Source: Akkermansiaceae bacterium UBA4145 (GTDB taxonomy: Bacteria; Verrucomicrobiota; Verrucomicrobiia; Verrucomicrobiales; Akkermansiaceae). Taken from it: a stretch of DNA of 8,313 nucleotides. A program made the translations under genes and the position numbers. The DNA is taken from positions 1 to 8,313 of the forward strand of contig DFWB01000311.1 of NCBI GenBank assembly GCA_002380675.1. Reading direction: 5' to 3'. The notes beneath the pieces were generated by a model. The model searched no databases and was not told the origin of the DNA. It saw only the letters and a list, made by a program, of their open reading frames with translations. Of this stretch, positions 1 through 5,187 are shown one piece after another; positions within the stretch are counted from its first letter, which is position 1; the number at the start of each line of letters is the position of its first letter.

Positions 1-18
1 TTTTTTCATGTTTTTCAT
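1..18 (-). CDS. Possible 5' end of a leftward gene, cut by the window edge
   Basis: On the minus strand an ATG at 18 opens the frame Met-Lys-Asn-Met-Lys-Lys before the window ends, with a second in-frame ATG at 9. A lysine-rich start like this is typical of the n-region of a signal peptide. An in-frame stop lies upstream (TAA, read 51-49), so the frame cannot extend much further upstream. The AT-rich stretch to its right would suit a divergent promoter. No Shine-Dalgarno sequence precedes it. Only six codons are visible, so this could be chance in AT-rich DNA, and no product can be named. Confidence 0.25.
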
Positions 19-147
19 AAAATGCTTAATATTAGGGAAATAAGAACCTTAAAAGTTATTAACAACCGGAATTATGCAGTAATTCGGAACTGACCACTGA
101 AAAAATTACCCTATTGCGTGTGAGTTACAGGCGGGTAGCGTTTCCTC
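19..147. promoter_or_regulatory. AT-rich upstream region, probable promoter of the YyaL-family gene
   Basis: The first 60 bases of the window are only about 20% GC and the next 60 about 40%, against roughly half in the coding DNA. Rightward, the best weak sigma-70-like pair I see is CTGACC (90-95) and TATTGC (112-117) with a 16-base spacer, which would start transcription near 124. Leftward, TTGTTA followed 17 bases later by TATTTC is an equally weak candidate for the possible gene at the left edge. AGGCGGG at 129-135 lies 12 bases before the ATG at 148 and is a poorly spaced ribosome-binding candidate. Promoter calls are tentative; the AT-rich composition is plain. Confidence 0.35.
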
Positions 148-2334
148 ATGAGAGTCGGATTCGTGCATTGGGTGACGGGATTGCATTTCTTTGCGATGGT
201 GGTTGCTGGCAGTGCAAGAGAGACCCCGGATTCAGGCTCAACGCCAAACCGCTTGATTGAGTCCAAGTCTCCCTACCTTCTCCAGCATGCCTTCAACCCG
301 GTGGATTGGTATCCCTGGGGCGAGGAGGCGTTTACAAAGGCTCGGAAGGAGAAAAAGCTGATTCTTCTGAGTATCGGGTATTCGACGTGTCACTGGTGTC
401 ACGTGATGGAAAGGGAATCCTTCCAGAGCGAGGAGGTCGCGAATTTCCTCAATAAACATTTCGTCAGTATCAAGCTGGACAGGGAAGAGCGCCCAGATGT
501 GGACAAGGTTTATATGACCAGCTTTCAGGCCATGTTCGGGCAAGGCGGAGGGTGGCCGCTGAATATGTTCCTCACGCCAGACCTTAAGCCTTTTTATGGC
601 GGAACCTATTTTCCACCGAAGGATCAAGGACAGAGGCCAGGATTTATGACGGTTCTGAGTAGTTTGTATGATCTGTGGGTTAAAGACCGGGTGGGGATCG
701 AGGCCAAGACCGCCGATCTTCACGAGAAACTCACCGATCATCTGGATAAGATCCAAAGCTTGAATCCTGAGGCCTCCCTTGATGCGCTCATGCTAGATGG
801 CATGGTGGCGAAATTTCTTGCGGGAGCAGATCAGATGAACGGGGGGTGGGGTAAGGAGCAAAAGTTCCCTCAGCCATCCCATCTTCGGTTCCTTCTTAGT
901 AAAGGAGGAGAGGGACGGGAGTTCGCATTAAAGACCTGCCGGAAGATGATGGAGGGAGGGATTAATGATCAGATTGGCGGGGGGTTTCATCGCTATACCG
1001 TCGATCCGATATGGTTGGTCCCGCACTTCGAGAAGATGCTCTACGACCAAGCCCAACTTCTTGATGTCTACGTGGACGCCTGGCAAGTTTCGGGGAAGGA
1101 GGAATTCAGGGTTACTGCGAAATCGATTGCTGACTACGTGCTCGCCGAGTTGACCCACTCCGAAGGTGGCTTCCTCAGTGCGCAGGATGCACAGAGTGAA
1201 GGAAAAGAGGGTAAATATTGGTGTTGGACGGTGAAGGACTTAAAGGCCCTCCTGAATGAGAGGGAGCTCTCGGTTGTTCGTAAGCGTTACGGGATTACGG
1301 ATTCGGGTAATTTTATAGATCATAGTGACCCAGATCCGCTCAAGGATCAAAACGTTCTCTTCAGGGCGATGCGGCTCGAGAAGTTCTCTCCCGAGGATCG
1401 CAAGCTTTTGTCGCTCGTTACGGAGAAGATGAAAAAGGCGAGGTCGCTTAGGGTGCCTCCGGCAACCGACGATAAAGTGCTGGCCTCGTGGAACGGTCTC
1501 ATGATTGGGGCAATGGCTCGAGCAGGCAGGATCCTGAAGGACGAGCGCTATCTCAAGGCTGCCGAGAGGGCTCATGCTTTTGTTGTCAATAAGCTGTGGG
1601 ATCCTGCCTCCAGCACGCTCTCTCACCGTTGGAGAGAGGGCCATGTTGATGGGAGTCAGCAGAGTGAAAGCTACCTGTATTTCCTTCGGGGATCGAGGGT
1701 TCTTTACGAGGCGACGCTGAACCCTTCGTATCTCAGTCTGGCTGTAACTCTTGCGGACCGGGCAATCGCGCTGTTTTACGATAAGCTCAATGGCGGTTTT
1801 TTTGATGGAGAAGACCGGGATGATCTCGTCTTCCGTCTGAAGGATGATTATGACTCCGCGACTCCCACTCCGAGTTCGGTCGCAAGGTTTGAATACGGGG
1901 TGCTTTCGGAAATTACAGGTGAGGACTCATATCGTGAGGTTGCCGAGAAGTCGCTGCTCTCGGTAAGTGATACTCTCAGACAGAGTCCCACCCAGTTGGC
2001 CGAAAGTCTCAAGGCGGTCTCATTTATGGTAGGCAAGCCGGCCCGTGTTGTTATCGCTGGCGCTAAACAGCGGGAGGAATTCCTGAAGGTGGCATGGACT
2101 GGGCTGAGGCAGAATCTCCTCGTGGTGGGAACGGAGGGGCCGGTCTCGGAGTTCACCCGGCAACTGGAGGAGGTCAAGCCCGGTCAGACCACTGCCTACT
2201 ATTGTGTGGGGCAAACCTGTCGCTTGCCTGAGACGAATCCTGAGGTGCTTGCGGAATGGTTAAGGGAGGATCGGGGTAGCGAGAAATCATCTGCAACAGA
2301 GGCAAAGAGCCCGTCGGCACCGGCTCCGGAATAG
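148..2334 (+). CDS. YyaL/SPATA20-family thioredoxin-like protein (DUF255), possibly exported
   Basis: A 728-residue protein of the family that includes Bacillus YyaL and human SPATA20, near the family's usual 650-790 residues. An N-terminal thioredoxin-like domain (about 34-160) carries the CHWC motif at 81-84, DREERPD at 111-117, GGWP at 134-137 with the proline typical of thioredoxin folds, and GGTYFPP at 151-157. A long helical (alpha/alpha)6-barrel-like region follows, resembling N-acylglucosamine 2-epimerases and glycosidases, with hallmark blocks GGGFHRYTVD (277-286), PHFEKMLYD (292-300), SAQDAQSEGKEGK (344-356) and DDKVLASWNGL (441-451). A second cysteine pair, C686 and C691, lies near the C-terminus, followed by a low-complexity Ser/Ala/Pro tail. 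Residues 1-24 look like a short signal peptide with possible cleavage after Gly-Ser-Ala. The ATG at 148 is the first start after an in-frame TAG at 136. Family membership is secure; the biochemical role is unknown, and a redox or carbohydrate-related function is only inferred from the folds. Confidence 0.93.
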   Translation: MRVGFVHWVTGLHFFAMVVAGSARETPDSGSTPNRLIESKSPYLLQHAFNPVDWYPWGEEAFTKARKEKKLILLSIGYSTCHWCHVMERESFQSEEVANFLNKHFVSIKLDREERPDVDKVYMTSFQAMFGQGGGWPLNMFLTPDLKPFYGGTYFPPKDQGQRPGFMTVLSSLYDLWVKDRVGIEAKTADLHEKLTDHLDKIQSLNPEASLDALMLDGMVAKFLAGADQMNGGWGKEQKFPQPSHLRFLLSKGGEGREFALKTCRKMMEGGINDQIGGGFHRYTVDPIWLVPHFEKMLYDQAQLLDVYVDAWQVSGKEEFRVTAKSIADYVLAELTHSEGGFLSAQDAQSEGKEGKYWCWTVKDLKALLNERELSVVRKRYGITDSGNFIDHSDPDPLKDQNVLFRAMRLEKFSPEDRKLLSLVTEKMKKARSLRVPPATDDKVLASWNGLMIGAMARAGRILKDERYLKAAERAHAFVVNKLWDPASSTLSHRWREGHVDGSQQSESYLYFLRGSRVLYEATLNPSYLSLAVTLADRAIALFYDKLNGGFFDGEDRDDLVFRLKDDYDSATPTPSSVARFEYGVLSEITGEDSYREVAEKSLLSVSDTLRQSPTQLAESLKAVSFMVGKPARVVIAGAKQREEFLKVAWTGLRQNLLVVGTEGPVSEFTRQLEEVKPGQTTAYYCVGQTCRLPETNPEVLAEWLREDRGSEKSSATEAKSPSAPAPE

Positions 2335-2343
2335 GGTTGAGGC

Positions 2344-2850
2344 TTGATCGTTGAGGTAAACGGTTCTTCACTTATCTCCGTGGGAGAACGAATCAGTATT
2401 CCTGAGTACGCCATGGCGCTCGCGCAGGTCGCATCTCTGCGCTCGGAGGATCCGTACAGGAAAGTCGGAGCTGCTGCGCTGGATGCAGATAACAGGGTCA
2501 TTGGGACAGCCTATAATGGGCTCGCTCCTGGATTTGATCCTCCGCCAGGATTCTGGGACGATCGGGACGGTCGTCAGAAGTTCATGCTCCATGCCGAGAT
2601 CAACCTCTGCAGTCTTTTCAGGCGGGGAGAGGCACGAATTGTAGCGACTACCACTATGCCGTGTACTTCCTGTATGCAGACACTTTGCTCCTACGGTATT
2701 AAAGAAATTTACTACAACGAAATTTACCGTGAGTCCGATGCCCCCGAAATCGCAGATCTTTATGGGATCAAGCTTGAGCGGGTGGAGTGCTTCCCTCTCA
2801 GCGAATTTTCCCCGGTTCTGAGCGGGCGAGTCGTGAGTGCTGTTGAGTGA
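2344..2850 (+). CDS. Deoxycytidylate (dCMP) deaminase-family protein
   Basis: A 168-residue zinc-dependent deaminase of the cytidine/deoxycytidylate deaminase fold. The signature is complete: HAEIN at 83-87 supplies the zinc-binding His83 and the proton-shuttling Glu85, and PCTSC at 106-110 supplies the zinc ligands Cys107 and Cys110. The N-terminal block (EYAMALAQVASLRSEDP, then VGAAALD) and length fit dCMP deaminases of the ComEB type, which convert dCMP to dUMP for thymidylate synthesis in the cytoplasm. Substrate is inferred from the family; a related cytidine or nucleotide deaminase is possible. The gene begins 9 bases after the YyaL-family stop and is probably co-transcribed. The start is uncertain: the TTG at 2344 has AGGG 7 bases upstream, while the in-frame GTG at 2380 gives MGERISIPEYAMA, closer to how ComEB proteins begin. 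It ends 4 bases from the oppositely oriented TPR gene. Confidence 0.9.
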   Translation: MIVEVNGSSLISVGERISIPEYAMALAQVASLRSEDPYRKVGAAALDADNRVIGTAYNGLAPGFDPPPGFWDDRDGRQKFMLHAEINLCSLFRRGEARIVATTTMPCTSCMQTLCSYGIKEIYYNEIYRESDAPEIADLYGIKLERVECFPLSEFSPVLSGRVVSAVE

Positions 2851-2854
2851 CCGG

Positions 2855-3673
2855 CTATTTGGCTCCTCCGTAGAAACTTTTGACGAAACCGATTTCTATC
2901 ATGGTGTCCTCCCAGGCCGCCAAAGTGGAGGGCCGCCTGAAGACTCGTCGTGCGCTGGCGCGCCACCGCTCCGCCTCCGCCTCGTTCTCGTCATGGTAGG
3001 CAAGGGCTGCATTCGCGTAGTAGTAGTATGGGTAGTCGTCGCGGAAGTCGTATTTCTTCGCAAGGGTACGAGCCTCATCGGTATTTCCGAGCTTGAGTTT
3101 GCAGAGTAGATATTTGAACTCAAGCAGTCTGATCATTGTGAGATCCGATGGATCCATATCCGGTAGCAGTCCCTCAATACGCCCAGCGCAATCTGCCCAT
3201 TGGCTCGTCACGAAGTCCATCTCAACCAGGTTGAAGAGAATATTGAGGACAGGTTTGATTCTGCGAGCTCTTGCCTCGCCGTTGAGAACCTTGATGCTCC
3301 GGACATAATCATCCTGGAGTTTGAGGGCCTCTTCAAAAGCGGCGCGGGCTTTGCTAAAGTTGCGAAACTCGACATGGCAGGCGCCAACCAAGTTGAGAGC
3401 GCCCGGTTCATTTGGGAAGATTCTTTGGGCGTCTGCCAGCTCATTCAAGGCCTCGATAATTCTCTTCTGGTTAAACAGTCGACCCGCCTCTTTAAGCTTA
3501 TCACGATAGGACGCCCGCTTCGCGGTTCCAAGGGCCTCAAAGTCCTTCTGCCATTGTGGAACGACATCTTCGCTTTCTGTATTCTGGGCTTGCGAGGTTT
3601 CTTGCGCGGTGCACCACAGAGGAAAGATAACCAGCGCTACAGACACACAAATTAACGAGAAGAGAGCTTTCAT
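2855..3673 (-). CDS. Exported tetratricopeptide-repeat (TPR) protein
   Basis: A 272-residue protein with a clear Sec signal peptide: Lys2, a hydrophobic core at about 4-20, and likely signal peptidase I cleavage after Cys-Thr-Ala23. The cysteine does not sit in a good lipobox, so I favour a soluble periplasmic or extracytoplasmic protein. Two helix pairs at about 58-88 and 89-121 match the TPR pattern (ALNELADAQRIFPNEP, then GALNLVGACHVEFRNFSKARAAFEEALKL). The rest is helical and repeat-like, with a run of four tyrosines at 216-219 inside YPYYYYANAALAYH. Such proteins serve as protein-interaction scaffolds; no partner can be named. The ATG at 3673 has no Shine-Dalgarno sequence. It lies 56 bases after nadD in the same direction, so co-transcription is likely, with an 18-codon frame in between. 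Confidence 0.82.
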   Translation of the reverse strand: MKALFSLICVSVALVIFPLWCTAQETSQAQNTESEDVVPQWQKDFEALGTAKRASYRDKLKEAGRLFNQKRIIEALNELADAQRIFPNEPGALNLVGACHVEFRNFSKARAAFEEALKLQDDYVRSIKVLNGEARARRIKPVLNILFNLVEMDFVTSQWADCAGRIEGLLPDMDPSDLTMIRLLEFKYLLCKLKLGNTDEARTLAKKYDFRDDYPYYYYANAALAYHDENEAEAERWRASARRVFRRPSTLAAWEDTMIEIGFVKSFYGGAK

Positions 3674-3676
3674 GTT

Positions 3677-3733
3677 TTAAAAATCCGCTACACCACCATT
3701 CTCGTTCATAGGCGGATAAGTCAAGCCGATCAT
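3677..3733 (-). CDS. Candidate 18-residue micro-ORF between nadD and the TPR gene
   Basis: On the minus strand an ATG at 3733-3731 overlaps the nadD stop as ATGA and opens an 18-codon frame, MIGLTYPPMNENGGVADF, ending at TAA 3679-3677. Only three bases separate that stop from the ATG of the TPR gene, so the frame fills almost the whole intergenic gap. This arrangement is typical of translational coupling and could carry ribosomes from nadD to the TPR start, which lacks its own Shine-Dalgarno sequence. It could also encode a real microprotein. Against it, 18 open codons arise easily by chance, and an inverted repeat overlaps the same bases. I do not recognise the peptide. Confidence 0.3.
   Translation of the reverse strand: MIGLTYPPMNENGGVADF
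3679..3717 (-). terminator. Weak terminator-like inverted repeat after nadD
   Basis: On the minus strand, ATCCGC (3717-3712) can pair with GCGGAT (3688-3683), and the second arm runs straight into a T stretch (TTTTT, 3683-3679). Stem then Ts is the rho-independent layout, but the stem is only 6 bp and the loop 23 bases, so it would be weak at best. It lies inside the candidate micro-ORF, so translation of that frame would interfere with the hairpin, leaving open a conditional or attenuating role. Confidence 0.25.
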
Positions 3734-4317
3734 GAGTAGATAGACTCTCTCTGCAGGTAATGCACTACGTCAGGGTGAAGCCATTCATCTGATATTCTAG
3801 TTGCGGGCTGTGCTCGTATTTCAGTGGCCGACGCAGGGTGGTGGCCCTCGATATGATGGGCTTGGAACCCTGTTATGAGGCTAGGGGGGGTGCCTCGGTC
3901 GTGGACAATAAACTCTACTAATTCAGCAAGGTAGGATGGGCGAGACCAGGTCTCGATTGTCGCCCACTGATCGACTCCCATTAGCCAGTAGAGTTTGGCG
4001 TCCGGATGAATCTCGGTCATTGCCTCAGCGGTAACCCAAGAAAATGAGGGCTCTGGTAGGAGATACTCTATATCACTGCTCTCTGCCCATGGCTCATCCG
4101 CCAGGGCGAGATCCAACATCGCGAGGCGTTGTGCCTGACTCGCAATTGGAGAATCATCCTTGTGAGGAGACTGGCGGCATGGAACAAAAATCACCAGATC
4201 GAGGTTGAGAGCGTCTTTCGCGGCCCTCGCAATCATAAGGTGACCAAGATGGACGGGGTCGTAAGTTCCACCAAAAAGAGCGATGCGGCCGGGGTTTCCT
4301 GAACTCCTGTGTTCCAT
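3730..4317 (-). CDS. nadD: Nicotinate-nucleotide adenylyltransferase
   Basis: This cytoplasmic enzyme joins ATP and nicotinate mononucleotide to make deamido-NAD+, an essential step in NAD biosynthesis. From the ATG at 4317 the protein is 195 residues, normal for NadD. GGTYDPVHLGH at 16-26 is the nucleotidyltransferase phosphate-binding motif with the HxGH pair (His23, His26). FVPCRQSPHK follows at about 44-53, and SATEIR at 163-168 is the variant of the ISSTxIR signature near the C-terminus. The frame is open further upstream to a TTG at 4353, but that start would overlap scpA and add 12 atypical residues, so I prefer the ATG, which sits 7 bases after the scpA stop. The tight spacing suggests a scpA-nadD transcript. 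The usual neighbour rsfS is not next to it in this window. Confidence 0.93.
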   Translation of the reverse strand: MEHRSSGNPGRIALFGGTYDPVHLGHLMIARAAKDALNLDLVIFVPCRQSPHKDDSPIASQAQRLAMLDLALADEPWAESSDIEYLLPEPSFSWVTAEAMTEIHPDAKLYWLMGVDQWATIETWSRPSYLAELVEFIVHDRGTPPSLITGFQAHHIEGHHPASATEIRAQPATRISDEWLHPDVVHYLQRESIYS

Positions 4318-4324
4318 GGCGATC

Positions 4325-5059
4325 TCAGGTGCCAGCGCGTCGCTCAATCTCAATCTCTCCGAGAATCTGGTCCTGACAGACTAGGAATTGATTGAGTTTC
4401 ATCAGTTCCAGGAGGGCGAGGAAGGTCACGATGACCTCGGACTTGGTCGAGGCGGAGGCGAAAAGAGACTTGAATGGCATGCTCTGTCCCGGGCTGAAGT
4501 TGTTCAGCAGTAGCTCCATTTTATCGGAAACGGTAAAGCGGTCGTCGATGATGTCCCCAAGATCATGAGCTTCCTCAAACCGCTTGAGAACCCCCTGGAA
4601 GGCCCGAATCAGGTCAAAAATTGAAATCTCTGCCAGGGGAGCCGATTCCTTGTTCGTGGTTGGGAGCTTTTCGGGGATGTGGGCAAACATGTCTTCCTGT
4701 TCCCGGGCTTTTTCAGCCAGCGTTCCAGCGGCGTCTTTGAACTTCTTATATTCAATCAGTTGCCTGATAAGTTCCCACCGAGGGTCATCTTCTTCACAGT
4801 CCTCTTCTGGAGGCTGCTCGCTGCGAGGTAAGAGAGTTCTGCTCTTGATGTACATCAGATTGGCTGCCATCACGATAAATTCTGAGGCGAGATCGATGTT
4901 GAGGAGCTTGAAGGTTTCGATATAATCAAGGTATTGCTTGGTGATTCCCTCGATGGAAATATCGTAAATATCGATCTCATCCTTCTTAATGAGATAAAGA
5001 AGGAGATCGAGAGGGCCCTCAAATATATCGAGCCTTACTTTGTAGGAATCGTCATCCAC
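4325..5059 (-). CDS. scpA: Segregation and condensation protein A
   Basis: ScpA is the kleisin subunit of the Smc-ScpA-ScpB condensin that compacts and segregates the chromosome. The 244-residue length is typical. The N-terminal block, with FEGPLDLLLYLIKKDEIDIYDI at 13-34 and ITKQYLDYIE at 39-48, is the conserved Smc-contacting region. AANLMYIKSRTLLP at 65-78 is another family hallmark, and an acidic linker (EEDCEEDDP, 85-93) follows. The C-terminal winged-helix segment EVIVTFLALLELMKLNQ (208-224) would bind the Smc head. The start is GTG at 5059: no other start codon occurs in frame between it and the upstream stop, and no Shine-Dalgarno sequence is seen. The partner scpB and smc are not in this window. 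It is divergent from the membrane-anchored gene at 5188 and leads the nadD cluster. Confidence 0.95.
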   Translation of the reverse strand: MDDDSYKVRLDIFEGPLDLLLYLIKKDEIDIYDISIEGITKQYLDYIETFKLLNIDLASEFIVMAANLMYIKSRTLLPRSEQPPEEDCEEDDPRWELIRQLIEYKKFKDAAGTLAEKAREQEDMFAHIPEKLPTTNKESAPLAEISIFDLIRAFQGVLKRFEEAHDLGDIIDDRFTVSDKMELLLNNFSPGQSMPFKSLFASASTKSEVIVTFLALLELMKLNQFLVCQDQILGEIEIERRAGT

Positions 5060-5187
5060 TGGCGGTTGAATAGTGGAGCGAGTGCCTGTCGGCGAGGGAA
5101 AAGGGTGACTGGCCCAAAGACGAGAGAAATCAGATTGGCAATTTCCCGGTTCAAACCTTATCTCTCAGGTCAGGCGGGTTGTTACCA
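5060..5187. promoter_or_regulatory. Divergent promoter region between scpA and the membrane-anchored gene
   Basis: These 128 bases separate two start codons pointing away from each other, so promoters for both directions should lie here. Rightward, TTGGCA (about 5136-5141) resembles a -35 box, with only a weak -10 candidate (TTATCT) 17 bases on. Leftward, TTGAAC followed 16 bases later by TGATTT is similarly weak. GGCGGG at 5173-5178, nine bases before the ATG at 5188, is the best ribosome-binding candidate. No operator-like palindrome stands out. Confidence 0.35.

Noticed and set aside
238..756. 172-codon minus-strand open frame
   Set aside because: It mirrors the thioredoxin-like domain of the YyaL-family gene, whose CHWC, GGWP and GGTYFPP blocks prove the plus-strand frame.
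3015..3035. Short TAG-type trinucleotide repeat
   Set aside because: It only reflects the run of tyrosine codons in the TPR protein and is too short to be a meaningful repeat.
3200..3655. 151-codon plus-strand open frame
   Set aside because: It lies antisense within the TPR gene, whose signal peptide and repeats are convincing; the plus-strand translation has no recognisable domain.
4318..4353. Longer nadD start at the TTG at 4353
   Set aside because: It would overlap scpA and add 12 residues that NadD proteins normally lack; the ATG at 4317 gives a typical length.
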